From assembly GCF_022229015.1 (NCBI RefSeq), contig NZ_JAKKFF010000562.1, positions 1 through 37,750 on the forward strand: 37,750 nucleotides of DNA, written 5' to 3'. Below the pieces are notes generated by a model. The model made no database searches and was not told the DNA's origin. It saw nothing but the letters and a program-made list of their open reading frames with translations. Below, one piece after another: positions 1 to 7,959 of the stretch; the first letter of the stretch is position 1; the number at the start of each line of letters is the position of its first letter. The position numbers and the translations under genes were made by a program. The stretch is from Micromonospora foliorum. GTDB lineage: Bacteria > Actinomycetota > Actinomycetes > Mycobacteriales > Micromonosporaceae.

Positions 1-2
1 CG

Positions 3-278
3 CCGCCCGGCACCCCACCCAGCGCGGTGACCCTGCGCGACACCCGGGACAGCATCGCGCTGAACTGGACCTATCCGGCCGGCAGCGAGGGCCCGGTGGT
101 CATCGCGGGCGGCCGCACCGGCCAGGCCCACAACATCTTCGCGACGTTGCCGGCTGGCACCACCAGCTTCGTCATCTACGCGCTCAACCGCACCAACGAC
201 TTCTGCTTCACGGTCGCCGTCGCCTGGTCCACCGACACCGTGGCCCGGTCCAAGCAGGTCTGCACCCACCGCCGCTGA
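3..278 (+). CDS. C-terminal end of a fibronectin type III-like protein (5' partial)
   Basis: This reading frame is open from the window edge and ends at TGA 276-278, so only about 91 C-terminal residues are seen. A Pro-rich stretch (PPGTPPSA) precedes a beta-rich segment beginning VTLRDTRDSIALNW, with a later FCFTVAVAW and a terminal Cys. This is the pattern of one fibronectin type III domain with a likely Cys pair near the end. Such domains often close larger actinobacterial surface proteins or kinases, but the main body lies outside the window and its function cannot be named. A GTG at 27 is an internal codon rather than a convincing start, because coding character continues upstream without a ribosome site. 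Confidence 0.6.
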   Translation, partial: PPGTPPSAVTLRDTRDSIALNWTYPAGSEGPVVIAGGRTGQAHNIFATLPAGTTSFVIYALNRTNDFCFTVAVAWSTDTVARSKQVCTHRR

Positions 279-295
279 CCCGCCGCCGCGCCCAC

Positions 296-334
296 CAGCC
301 ACGCCGGTCAGCCACGCCGGTCAGCCACGCCGGT
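296..334. repeat. Three tandem copies of a 13-bp repeat
   Basis: The unit CAGCCACGCCGGT is repeated exactly three times, followed by decayed copies (GCCAGCCACGC) to about 395. It lies just after the fibronectin-like gene in a gap without genes (279-615). It looks like a short minisatellite; no function is evident. Confidence 0.8.
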
Positions 335-487
335 CAGCGAGGCACCGCCAGCCACGCACCGCTAGCCAGGACCCGCCAGCCACGCGCCGCCGACCTCACT
401 CAGCGTGGGCTTACCCGTTGACGAACTCGCCGTGCCCCGACGTAACCCGCTGTCACGCCCGACGCACCCAACCCGACATGCGTTCAG

Positions 488-614
488 CCTTTGCTCTGCT
501 TACCTATAGGCACCACCTCTGATGACCAGCTGAAACGTCGCGGGCCGCCGCTTCGACACGCGCCGGCGAGCATCACGTCGCGTAGCTGTCGCCTCTGCGG
601 GTGCAGAGCAAAGG
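488..614. mobile_element. MITE-like 127-bp non-coding element with 12-bp terminal inverted repeats
   Basis: CCTTTGCTCTGC at 488-499 is matched perfectly by its reverse complement GCAGAGCAAAGG at 603-614. The 127-bp interval is non-coding and contains a second local inverted repeat near its right end (CTCTGCGGGTGCAGAG). The right end stops one base before the stop codon of the histidine kinase gene. Size, perfect terminal repeats and lack of coding capacity fit a MITE or a REP-type element. No clear target-site duplication is visible and no transposase is nearby. Confidence 0.5.
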
Positions 615-615
615 G

Positions 616-2277
616 TCATCGGTGGGCGGTTGGGGGCAGGTCGCCGTCACGGACCGTCAGCCTGTGGCCGTCCTCGGCGGGCAATGCCGGCAGCGCCGGC
701 AGCAGCAGGCACACCCGTAGCCCTCGCTGCTCCGGCGCACCGGTCAGGGTGATGCTGCCGCCCGCACGCCGCACCAACTCCCGGACGATGGCCAGCCCCA
801 GGCCGGCGCCCCCGTCGTCGCGGGCCCGTCCGTCATCCAGCCGGGTGAACCGGTCGAAGACCCGTTCCCGGTCCGCCGCCGGGATGCCCGGGCCGTCGTC
901 GGTCACCGTCACCAGGTGGTACGCCCCGACGCCGGGCCCGACCGCCGGCCCCACCGTCGCCACCGCCGTCGGCCCCAACGTTGCCCCCGCCGTCGCAACC
1001 GCCGTCGGCCCCACCGCCGTTGTCGACGTCGGCCCCACCGCCGTTGTCGACGTCGGCCCCACCGCCGTTGTCGACGTCGGCCCCGCCGTCGTTGTCGGCG
1101 TCGGCCCCGCCGTCGTTGTCGGCGTCGCCTCGGCGGCGAGTACGACACTGCCGTGCGCGTGGCGTACCGCGTTGTCGACGAGGTTGGCCAGCACGCGACG
1201 CAGCTCCTCGACGGTGCCGATCGTCCAGAGCGGGCCCGCCGGCAACGTCACCCGCACCGGCGGCGACGGGTAGCGGGCGGCGACCTCGGTCAGCAACGCC
1301 CCCAGTTCCACCGGGCCGGTCCCCCGGGCCAGCGGCGCCTCGTCCAGTCGGGCCAGCAGCAGGAGATCGTCGACCAGGCGGCTCAGCCGGTCGGTGTCGG
1401 CGAGCAGGTTGACGGTCACCGCCGTCCAGTCCGTCCGGTCGGCGAGGCGCTGGGCCACCTCCAACTCCGTCCGGATGTTGGTCAACGGGCTGCGCAGCTC
1501 GTGTGCGGCGTCGGAGACGAAGGCCCGCTGCCGGACGCGGGCGGATTCCAGCCGGTCCAGCATTCCGTTGAGGGTGACCGCCAGGCGGTGGATCTCGTCG
1601 GCCGACGCCGGCACCGGCAGCCGGCCGGTGCCGGCCCTTCCGGTGATCTCCTCGGCGCCTCGACGTAACGCCTCGACCGGCCGCAGGGTCGCGCCCACCA
1701 CCCGCCACGCCACCCCGGCCAGCACGGCCACCAGCAGCGGGAACGCCACCAGCAGGATGGTCCGGACCACGTGGGTGCTGTGCCGCACGTCGGCCATCGA
1801 GCGGGCGACCAGCACGGTGAGCGGGTCGGCCGCGGTGCCGGCGGGTACGGCGACCACCCGGACCGGGCCGACGAGCCCGACCCGCTCGGCCGGCACCTCC
1901 AACCGCTGCCGGCCGTCGCCGTTCAGTCGCTCCGGGCGGACCATCGGCACCAGGCGGTCGGCGTCGATCGAGGCCGCCCGGATCCGCCCCTGCCCGTCGA
2001 TGACCTGCACGCGGACCTGCCCGCCGGCCACCGGCAGCGGGTCGGGCAGCGCGTCCTCGGCGGCGAGCAGGGCGACCGCGTCGGCGGTGCGGAACGCCTC
2101 GGTGTCGACCGTGCGCTGGAGCACGAAGCCGAGCGCGCCGAGCAGCACCACCCCGCCCAGGGCCAGCCCGATGGTGAGACCGACCACGCCGATCGCCATG
2201 AGCCGCCCGCGCAGCCCGAGGACCGGCATCCGGCCGGGCCAGGCCCGACGGGTGGGTGCTGGGCCGTCGGCGATCAC
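616..2277 (-). CDS. Two-component sensor histidine kinase (HAMP, HisKA, HATPase) with an octapeptide-repeat insertion
   Basis: This 553-residue membrane sensor kinase should autophosphorylate on His and pass phosphate to the adjacent regulator. Transmembrane helices lie near 26-50 and 172-191, flanking an extracytoplasmic sensor of about 120 residues. A HAMP linker follows at about 192-245. The H-box is DAAHELRSPLTN with His259, the N-box NLVDNAVRHA is near 365-374, the G1 box DDGPGIP near 460-466, and the G2 box GAGLGLAIV near 490-498. Unusually, residues about 384-450 are a low-complexity run of TTAVGPTS-type octads inserted between the N-box and G1. The GTG start overlaps the regulator's TGA in GTGA, so translation is coupled. 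The kinase class resembles MprB/CssS-like sensors; the signal is unknown. Confidence 0.93.
   Translation of the reverse strand: MIADGPAPTRRAWPGRMPVLGLRGRLMAIGVVGLTIGLALGGVVLLGALGFVLQRTVDTEAFRTADAVALLAAEDALPDPLPVAGGQVRVQVIDGQGRIRAASIDADRLVPMVRPERLNGDGRQRLEVPAERVGLVGPVRVVAVPAGTAADPLTVLVARSMADVRHSTHVVRTILLVAFPLLVAVLAGVAWRVVGATLRPVEALRRGAEEITGRAGTGRLPVPASADEIHRLAVTLNGMLDRLESARVRQRAFVSDAAHELRSPLTNIRTELEVAQRLADRTDWTAVTVNLLADTDRLSRLVDDLLLLARLDEAPLARGTGPVELGALLTEVAARYPSPPVRVTLPAGPLWTIGTVEELRRVLANLVDNAVRHAHGSVVLAAEATPTTTAGPTPTTTAGPTSTTAVGPTSTTAVGPTSTTAVGPTAVATAGATLGPTAVATVGPAVGPGVGAYHLVTVTDDGPGIPAADRERVFDRFTRLDDGRARDDGGAGLGLAIVRELVRRAGGSITLTGAPEQRGLRVCLLLPALPALPAEDGHRLTVRDGDLPPTAHR
1011..1130. repeat. 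24-bp coding minisatellite (five units) inside the histidine kinase gene
   Basis: Three identical 24-bp units occupy 1011-1034, 1035-1058 and 1059-1082, followed by two diverged units to 1130. More decayed copies continue to about 930. In the kinase frame each unit encodes an octad of the TTAVGPTS type. A unit length divisible by three keeps the kinase in frame when copy number changes. Confidence 0.9.
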
Positions 2278-2930
2278 GTCGCCAGCCGGTAGCCGGCGCC
2301 CCGGACCGTCTCCAGTCGGTCCCGGCCGAGCTTGCGGCGCAGGTAGCCGACGTACACCTCGACGGCGTTCGGCGCGGTCTCCAGGCTCGCGTCCCAGACG
2401 TGGTCCAACAACTCGATCTTGGAGATGACCTGGCCCGGCCGACGCATCAGGTAGTCCAGCAGCGCGAACTCCCGCGCGGTCAACGCCACCTCGGCGTCCG
2501 CCCGGGTCACCCGTCGGCGGGCCGGGTCCAGCCGCAGGTCACCGACCGCCAGCACGGTCGGGCGCTCCGGCGCGCCCCGACGCAGCAATGCCCGCAACCG
2601 GGCCAGCAGCACGACGTACGAGAAGGGTTTGGTCAGGTAGTCGTCGGCGCCGCAGTCGAGGCCGTCGGCCTGGTCGTACTCGCCGTCCTTGGCGGAGAGC
2701 ATCAGCACCGGCAACCAGTGCTGCTCCGCACGCAGCCGCCGGACCAGCTCGTACCCGGAGAGCCCGGGCAGCATCACGTCGAGGATCATGGCGTCGTACC
2801 CGCCGTGCCGGGCCGCGTCCAGGCCGGCCGGGCCGGTTGCCGCCACGTCGACCGCGAACCCCTCCGCCTGGAGGCCGCGTTGCAGGGCAGCCGCCAACCG
2901 GGTCTCGTCCTCCACCACCAGCACCCGCAC
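2274..2930 (-). CDS. OmpR/PhoB-family response regulator
   Basis: This 218-residue regulator has a receiver domain (1-115) and a winged-helix DNA-binding domain (about 125-218). The acidic pocket is Glu7-Asp8, the phospho-acceptor Asp51 (ILDVMLPG), the switch residue Ser79 and the conserved Lys101 (TKPF). The C-terminal domain shows LTAREFALLDYLMRRPGQV and the closing YLRRKL...ETVRGAGYRL typical of the family. It starts at GTG 2930 and its stop overlaps the kinase start, so the pair is co-transcribed regulator first. It is divergent from the LolA-like gene across about 96 bp, which suggests that gene may be a target, though no operator was identified. Confidence 0.95.
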   Translation of the reverse strand: MRVLVVEDETRLAAALQRGLQAEGFAVDVAATGPAGLDAARHGGYDAMILDVMLPGLSGYELVRRLRAEQHWLPVLMLSAKDGEYDQADGLDCGADDYLTKPFSYVVLLARLRALLRRGAPERPTVLAVGDLRLDPARRRVTRADAEVALTAREFALLDYLMRRPGQVISKIELLDHVWDASLETAPNAVEVYVGYLRRKLGRDRLETVRGAGYRLAT

Positions 2931-3026
2931 AGCTCAAGGGTGCCACCCGGGTCAATCGGCGCGGTTTGGTGTCCTCAGCGCGTTCACAGCACCGAGGGGG
3001 CAGGATGGCACGCAGGAGGTGCCACC

Positions 3027-4151
3027 ATGTCCGTTCTGAGAAGCCGTCCCGTCCTTCGTTGGCTGGTCCCGGCCACCGCGGCCGTCGCCGTCATCGGCGG
3101 GGGTGCGGCGGTCGGCACGTTCGCCGCCGAGGCCGAGCCGAGCCTGCCGCCCCGAACCGCCGCTCAGCTCCTGGTCGACCTGCAGACGTCCCGGCTGGAG
3201 GGGTTGTCCGGGACCGTGGTGCAACGCGCCGATCTCGGTCTGCCGCCCCTCGTCGGGCTGGTACCCGGCAACGAGCTGACCACCCTGCTGACCGGCACCC
3301 ACACCCTGCGGGTCTGGTATTCGGGCCCGGACCAGCAGCGGGTCGCGCTGGTGGACACCCTGGGCGAGCAGGACATTATCCGCAACGGCCGGGACCTGTG
3401 GACGTGGCAGAGCCGCACCAACAACGCCACCCACCGCACGCTGGGCGGCGACGCCGGGGCCTGGAAGCCCGCCCCCGAACCGGCAGCGAGCCTCCCGGCC
3501 ACCCCGCAGCAGGCCGCCGACCTGGCGTTGGGCGCGATCGACCCGAGCACCGAGGTGAGCGTCGGCCGGTCGGCGACCGTCGCCGGCCAGGACGCGTACG
3601 AGTTGGTGCTCCAGCCGCGCGACCGCGACTCGCTGGTGCACCAACTGCGGATCGCCATCGACGCCAAGCAGCACGTGCCGCTGCGCTTCGAGGTGCTCGC
3701 GAAGGGCAGCGACCGGCCGGCGTTCGAGGTGGCCTTCACCCAGGTCGACTACCGCCGCCCCGACGCCGACCAGTTCACCTTCAACCCGCCGCCCGGCGTG
3801 ACGGTCAGCGAGGAGAAGGCCGAGCGGCCGGCGGCCGGTAAGCCCGGCCACGCCGGACCGGCGGGTGACCCGCAGGTACGCGCGGTGGGTTCCGGCTGGA
3901 CGACGGTGCTGGTCGGCCGCCTGGACGGTGGGCTCGGCGGGAAGCCCGCGAAGCCGGCCGCCCCTGCGGCCGGCGCCGCTGAGGGCATGGACATGTCGAA
4001 GCTGCTCGGCGGGCTGTCGGCGGTCAGTGGTGACTGGGGCAGCGGGCGGCTGCTCACCAGCAAGCTGTTCAGCGTGCTGCTCACCGACGACGGCCGGGTG
4101 CTCGCCGGAGCGGTGACGCCGGAGCGGCTCTACCAGGCCGCGCGCGGCTGA
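3027..4151 (+). CDS. LolA/DUF2092-like exported protein
   Basis: This is a 374-residue protein. The ATG at 3027 is chosen because CAGGAGGT sits 6 bases upstream and it opens directly on a membrane-targeting segment (basic start, then hydrophobic residues 12-33, ending near Ala-Glu-Ala). The mature part has LolA-like features: SGTVVQRADLG, a repeated beta-strand pattern, a DLWTWQSRTN segment and FNPPPGVTV near the end of the domain, followed by a Lys/Pro/Ala-rich linker and a second small region. In Gram-positives such proteins are thought to bind lipids or act as envelope sensors outside the membrane. It is divergent from the two-component pair, a frequent arrangement for a cell-envelope stress target. 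The exact role is unknown. Confidence 0.8.
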   Translation: MSVLRSRPVLRWLVPATAAVAVIGGGAAVGTFAAEAEPSLPPRTAAQLLVDLQTSRLEGLSGTVVQRADLGLPPLVGLVPGNELTTLLTGTHTLRVWYSGPDQQRVALVDTLGEQDIIRNGRDLWTWQSRTNNATHRTLGGDAGAWKPAPEPAASLPATPQQAADLALGAIDPSTEVSVGRSATVAGQDAYELVLQPRDRDSLVHQLRIAIDAKQHVPLRFEVLAKGSDRPAFEVAFTQVDYRRPDADQFTFNPPPGVTVSEEKAERPAAGKPGHAGPAGDPQVRAVGSGWTTVLVGRLDGGLGGKPAKPAAPAAGAAEGMDMSKLLGGLSAVSGDWGSGRLLTSKLFSVLLTDDGRVLAGAVTPERLYQAARG

Positions 4152-4165
4152 TCTCCGCGGTGTTC

Positions 4166-4197
4166 GCGCCGGGTCGACCTGACGGTCGGCCCGGCGC
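4166..4197. terminator. Bidirectional hairpin terminator
   Basis: A 14-bp stem (4166-4179 with 4184-4197, one G-T mismatch) closes a 4-base loop. It lies between the converging ends of the LolA-like gene and the SGNH hydrolase. There is no strong T-run, as is usual in high-GC genomes. Confidence 0.65.
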
Positions 4198-4221
4198 TTC
4201 GCTGTGGGTCGAAGCCCGGGG

Positions 4222-4848
4222 TCAGGAGACGCCGAGGGCGCTGAGGTACGCGTCGGCGAGGACCGCGTGGCCAGGTAGGTGCGGGTGAACGCGGTCGTCG
4301 GCCCAGCGCGTCGCCGGACTCACCGCCAGCACCCGGTCGAACGCCGCCTGGTTGGCCACGTGCACCGCGTCGAACTCGGCGGCCAGCTTCGCCACGACGG
4401 CCGCGTACCGGTCGGTGTCGGCGCGTTGCGGGACGCTCCGGTCGGCCTCGATGAAGAACGGGTCACCGAGGATCAGTCGGCAGCCGGTGGCGGCGACCGC
4501 CCGCCGGAGCAGGTCGCGCAGGGTGCGCTCGTACTCCTCGATGCCGACGGCCTCATCCGGTCGGTCGCCGTAGTGCCGCCAGATGTCGTTGATGCCGATC
4601 AGCACCGCGAGCCAGTCGGGGCGCTCGGCGATGGCGTCGTCGTCCCAGCGGGCGGCGAGGTCCCGTACCGTGTCGCCGCCCACACCCCGGTTGACCCACT
4701 CCAGCTCCAACTCGGGGTGCCGAGCGTCGACCAGGGCGCGCACGAGGCTCACATATCCGTTGCCGTAGGGCGCGGCGACGTCGCGTCGACCACAATCGGT
4801 GATGCTGTCCCCGATGAAGACCACCCGTTGGCCGGTCCGCAGGATCAT
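4222..4848 (-). CDS. SGNH/GDSL-type hydrolase (esterase or lipase)
   Basis: This 208-residue cytoplasmic SGNH hydrolase probably cleaves an ester, possibly an acetyl group on a sugar. Block I is VFIGDSITDCG with nucleophile Ser15, block II is VNRGVGGDTV (oxyanion Gly), block III is GINDIW (oxyanion Asn), and block V is DDRVHPH with Asp185 and His188. There is no signal peptide. The ATG at 4848 is chosen because GAGGTG precedes it and the next residues lead straight into block I; the frame stays open upstream to 4938 but that stretch overlaps the promoter of the divergent gene. Length is normal for the small single-domain family. The substrate cannot be told from sequence. Confidence 0.88.
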   Translation of the reverse strand: MILRTGQRVVFIGDSITDCGRRDVAAPYGNGYVSLVRALVDARHPELELEWVNRGVGGDTVRDLAARWDDDAIAERPDWLAVLIGINDIWRHYGDRPDEAVGIEEYERTLRDLLRRAVAATGCRLILGDPFFIEADRSVPQRADTDRYAAVVAKLAAEFDAVHVANQAAFDRVLAVSPATRWADDRVHPHLPGHAVLADAYLSALGVS

Positions 4849-4890
4849 CCGCCGCCACCTCGCGATCACCGGCGCGCCGGCCCGCCCGGC

Positions 4891-4920
4891 TTGGTGACAA
4901 CCGGCGGAACGCGCTATCTT
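4891..4920 (+). promoter_or_regulatory. Candidate sigma-70-type promoter of the HelD-like gene
   Basis: TTGGTG (4891-4896) and TATCTT (4915-4920) are separated by 18 bases. Transcription would start near 4927, giving a leader of about 70 bases that contains the hairpin at 4945-4963. The region is unusually AT-rich for this genome. Confidence 0.45.
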
Positions 4921-4944
4921 CAACAGTTCGAAGGGCACAAAAAA

Positions 4945-4963
4945 GAACGGCTAAAAGCCGTTC
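4945..4963 (+). promoter_or_regulatory. Inverted repeat in the HelD-like gene leader (operator or attenuator)
   Basis: GAACGGC and GCCGTTC form a perfect 7-bp inverted repeat around TAAAA, within an A-rich stretch. It sits between the candidate promoter and the TTG start. It could be a repressor site, or an RNA hairpin that attenuates or protects the leader. It does not match the rifamycin-associated element as I remember it. Confidence 0.5.
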
Positions 4964-4995
4964 CTGCAAAGGATTCTAATCTTTAGGGAGACGGC

Positions 4996-7290
4996 TTGTC
5001 AAGGCACTCCGGCGGTTCCGGCGAATTGCCGCTCGACGACGAGATCGGTCGCGAGCAGGAGTACGTCTCGATGCTCTACAACCGGCTGGACGAGCTGCGT
5101 GAGCAGGCCGCACACCGGCTCACCGCCGAGCTGCACAACACCGGCGGCACCCTGCAGGACCGCTCGCAGCGCGACAGCTCGGTAGCGATGTACGCCGATC
5201 AGGTCGAACAGTTCTCCGCCGTGGAGAACGGGCTCTGCTTCGGCCGTCTCGACGGCGACGACGACTCCCGCCGCTACATCGGCCGGATCGGCATCTTCGA
5301 CACCACCGGTGACTACGACCCGCTGCTGATGGACTGGCGGGCCCCCGCCGCCCGCCCGTTCTACCTCGCCACCGCCGCCAACCCGCAGGGCGTACGCCGG
5401 CGCCGGCACCTGCGCACCCGGCAGCGCAAGGTGACCGGGCTCAACGACGAGGTGCTCGACATCGACACCGCCTCCCCCGGCGCCCACGAGGAGCTGACCG
5501 GCGAGGCGTCACTGCTCGCCGCGCTCAACGCGGGCCGTACCGGCCGGATGCGCGACATCGTCGAGACCATCCAGGCCGAACAGGACGAGATCATCCGCGC
5601 GGAGCTTCCGGGCGTGATGGTGGTCCAGGGCGGCCCGGGCACCGGCAAGACCGCGGTCGCGCTGCACCGGGCGGCGTACCTGCTCTACACGCACCGCCGC
5701 GAACTCTCCAGCCGTGGCGTGCTGCTGGTCGGCCCGAACGCGACCTTCCTGCGCTACATCTCCCAGGTGCTGCCGACGCTGGCCGAGACCGGAGTGCTGC
5801 TGCGTACCCAGGGTGATCTTTTTCCCGGGGTGAGCGCCCAACGGACCGAGCCGGCCGAGACCGCGGCGCTGAAGGGCCGGGCGGTGTTGGCCGAGGTGTT
5901 GGCGCTGGCCGTCCGGGACCGGCAGTGGGTGCCGGACGAGCCGCTGGAGATCGAGGTCGAGCGGGAGACGCTGACCCTCGACCCGGAGGTCGTGCGCGCC
6001 GCCCGGGACCGGGTCCGCCGCGTCGACCGACCGCACAACCTGGCCCGGGCGCTGTTCGACGTGGAGATCGTGCACGCGCTCGCCGAGCAGGTGGCCGAAC
6101 GGATCGGCGCCGACCCGCTCGGCGGGGACAACCTCCTCGACGAGGCGGACCGGGCCGAGATCCGACGGGAGTTGCGCGAGGAGTCGGGGATCCAGGCCGC
6201 CCTCGACCAGTTGTGGCCGGTGCTCACCCCGCAGCGGCTGCTCGCCGACCTGTACGCCGACCCGGACCGGATCGCCGCCGCCGCGCCGATGCTCAGCGAG
6301 GACGAGCGAGCGTTGCTGCGGCGCGAGCGGGGTGGCTGGACGCCGGCCGACGTACCGCTGCTGGACGAGGCCGCCGAACTGCTCGGCGAGGACGAACGCG
6401 CCGCCGCCGCCCGGCGCGACCGGATCCGGATGATGGAACGGGAGTACGCCGAGGGCGTGCTGGAGATCGCCCGGGGTTCCCGCTCGATCGACGTCGAGGA
6501 CGAGGCCGAGGGCGGTGAGATCCTCGGCGTCACCGACCTGATCGACGCGGACCGGCTGCTGGAGCGGCAGGAGGAGGCCGACCGGCTGACCACCGCCCAG
6601 CGGGCCGCCGCCGACCGCACCTGGGCGTTCGGCCACGTCATCGTGGACGAGGCGCAGGAGCTGTCGCCGATGGCCTGGCGGCTGCTGATGCGCCGATGCC
6701 CGAGCCGGTCGATGACGATCGTCGGAGATGTGGCGCAGACCGGCGCGCTCAGCGGCACGCCCTCCTGGGCGGACGCCCTCTCCCCGTACGTCGAGCAGCG
6801 GTGGCGGCTCACCGAGCTGACAGTCAGCTACCGCACCCCCGCCGAGATCATGGCGGTCGCCGCCGACGTCCTGGCCGAGATCGACCCTGCGCTGCGGCCG
6901 CCGCGCTCGGTGCGCGAGAGCGGCGTACCCCCGTGGGACCGGACGGTGCCCGACGGGCGGTTGGCGGCGGAGCTGGTCGCCGAGGCCACCCGGGAGGCGG
7001 CCGGGCTCACCGAGGGCCGGCTCGGGGTGCTCGTGCCGGCCGGCCGGGTGGGTGAGTTGGGCGCGGCCGTGACCGCCGCGCTGCCGGAGGCCGCCGTCGG
7101 CGAGCATCCGGAGCTGGAGAGCCGGGTGGTGGTGCTGACCGTCGCGCAGGCCAAGGGGTTGGAGTTCGACTCGGTGCTGGTGGTCGACCCGGACCGGATG
7201 GTGGCCGAGTCCCCCCGCGGGCGCAGCGATCTGTACGTGGCCCTGACCCGCGCCACCCAACGCCTAGGAGTCCTCCGCCCCGCGAGCTGA
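4996..7290 (+). CDS. HelD/HelR-like superfamily 1 ATPase acting on RNA polymerase
   Basis: The 764-residue product looks like a UvrD/Rep-fold motor of the actinobacterial HelD class. That class binds RNA polymerase, recycles stalled complexes and, in the HelR subgroup, displaces rifamycins. The N-terminus is a charged helical region (residues about 10-60), fitting the coiled-coil arm that enters the secondary channel. Walker A is GGPGTGKT with Lys218, motif II is VDEAQE with Asp551-Glu552, a GD-Q segment follows, and the C-terminus has VAQAKGLEFDSVLV and YVALTRATQRL (motifs V and VI). The TTG at 4996 is preceded by AGGGAG. The long middle part (about 330-520) is family-specific. Whether it gives rifamycin resistance cannot be judged without comparing the tip loop. 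Members are usually 680-770 residues, so this is full length. Confidence 0.9.
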   Translation: MSRHSGGSGELPLDDEIGREQEYVSMLYNRLDELREQAAHRLTAELHNTGGTLQDRSQRDSSVAMYADQVEQFSAVENGLCFGRLDGDDDSRRYIGRIGIFDTTGDYDPLLMDWRAPAARPFYLATAANPQGVRRRRHLRTRQRKVTGLNDEVLDIDTASPGAHEELTGEASLLAALNAGRTGRMRDIVETIQAEQDEIIRAELPGVMVVQGGPGTGKTAVALHRAAYLLYTHRRELSSRGVLLVGPNATFLRYISQVLPTLAETGVLLRTQGDLFPGVSAQRTEPAETAALKGRAVLAEVLALAVRDRQWVPDEPLEIEVERETLTLDPEVVRAARDRVRRVDRPHNLARALFDVEIVHALAEQVAERIGADPLGGDNLLDEADRAEIRRELREESGIQAALDQLWPVLTPQRLLADLYADPDRIAAAAPMLSEDERALLRRERGGWTPADVPLLDEAAELLGEDERAAAARRDRIRMMEREYAEGVLEIARGSRSIDVEDEAEGGEILGVTDLIDADRLLERQEEADRLTTAQRAAADRTWAFGHVIVDEAQELSPMAWRLLMRRCPSRSMTIVGDVAQTGALSGTPSWADALSPYVEQRWRLTELTVSYRTPAEIMAVAADVLAEIDPALRPPRSVRESGVPPWDRTVPDGRLAAELVAEATREAAGLTEGRLGVLVPAGRVGELGAAVTAALPEAAVGEHPELESRVVVLTVAQAKGLEFDSVLVVDPDRMVAESPRGRSDLYVALTRATQRLGVLRPAS

Positions 7291-7298
7291 CCACGAAA

Positions 7299-7340
7299 CC
7301 CGCGGCCCCCACCGAGTTGTCGCTCGGCGGGGGCGGCGGG
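7299..7340. terminator. Bidirectional hairpin terminator
   Basis: An 18-bp stem with two mismatches (7299-7316 with 7323-7340) closes a 6-base loop. It lies between the converging HelD-like gene and the small unknown gene at 7349. Confidence 0.65.
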
Positions 7341-7348
7341 TGGGTTGG

Positions 7349-7753
7349 TTAGTCGTTGGATTTGTCCCTGATGGACTTCGCTGGGCCGGTGGCGGAGGTG
7401 GACTGGTCGCTGGTGCCACCGCCCATCGGGGTGCTGAGGCCGCCGGTGGTGGCATCGCCGGTCGTGGTCGGCGCCACCTTGCCCGGGTGTCGCTCCGGCT
7501 GTCGGGCCACCCGGCGTACGCTCGCCGGCCCGGCGGTGCCGCCGGTGGTGGTCACCGCGCCCTGCCCGCCGACGGGGCCGCCGTCGCGCAGCACCTGTGG
7601 GTCGATCCTTTCGTGCGCCGGATCGAGCGGGTCATCGCGCTGGATCTGGCTCTGTACATCGGTGCGGGGCACCGTCACCTCGTCGAGGGCGCCCTTGCCG
7701 TACACGCCGCCGGCGATCCGATCCTCGGCCTCGCGGGCGGCGTCCTGCCGCAT
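7349..7753 (-). CDS. Small hydrophilic protein of unknown function
   Basis: I do not recognise this 134-residue protein. It starts MRQDAAREAEDRIAGGVYGKGALDEVTV, is charged and helical at the N-terminus, contains PLDPAHERIDPQVL in the middle, and ends in a Gly/Thr/Ser/Pro-rich tail that is probably disordered. It has no signal peptide or membrane segment. The ATG at 7753 is preferred because GAGGA lies 4 bases upstream; an in-frame ATG at 7774 would add seven residues (MDVREDD) but its GAGGTG is immediately adjacent. It is divergent from the GDPD gene and converges on the HelD-like gene. It is probably real because codon use is ordinary for the genome and the N-terminal half looks conserved in style. 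Confidence 0.6.
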   Translation of the reverse strand: MRQDAAREAEDRIAGGVYGKGALDEVTVPRTDVQSQIQRDDPLDPAHERIDPQVLRDGGPVGGQGAVTTTGGTAGPASVRRVARQPERHPGKVAPTTTGDATTGGLSTPMGGGTSDQSTSATGPAKSIRDKSND

Positions 7754-7959
7754 GTCGTCCTCACGCACGTCCATCACCTCGCAGAAACTGTGGAACTGAC
7801 TGCGTGCCCGGCCACCGGCCGACCAAACCCGGCGTGACCGGGAGGTCGTCCACCGGGGTTCACCGTCGCGCCGCCCACTGGCCGCCTGCCCGCAGCCCGA
7901 GATGTCCATGCTGTCCGGCGACCGGTGGGAGATGCCCGCCGGCAGGAGGGGATGACAGC

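Noticed and set aside
909..1148. Arg-rich and Pro-rich open frames over the kinase repeat
   Set aside because: They are frame shadows of the 24-bp repeat.
2256..4151. A 631-residue open frame running from inside the two-component genes through the LolA-like gene
   Set aside because: The first 257 codons are antisense to the response regulator and lack domain sense; the ribosome site and signal-like start are at 3027.
4849..4938. An N-terminal extension of the SGNH hydrolase
   Set aside because: The extra 30 residues overlap the divergent promoter and have no conservation pattern; GAGGTG and the block I spacing favour 4848.
4945..4963. A rifamycin-associated element before the HelD/HelR-type gene
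   Set aside because: The inverted repeat does not match the element as I remember it, so it is only reported as an unassigned dyad.
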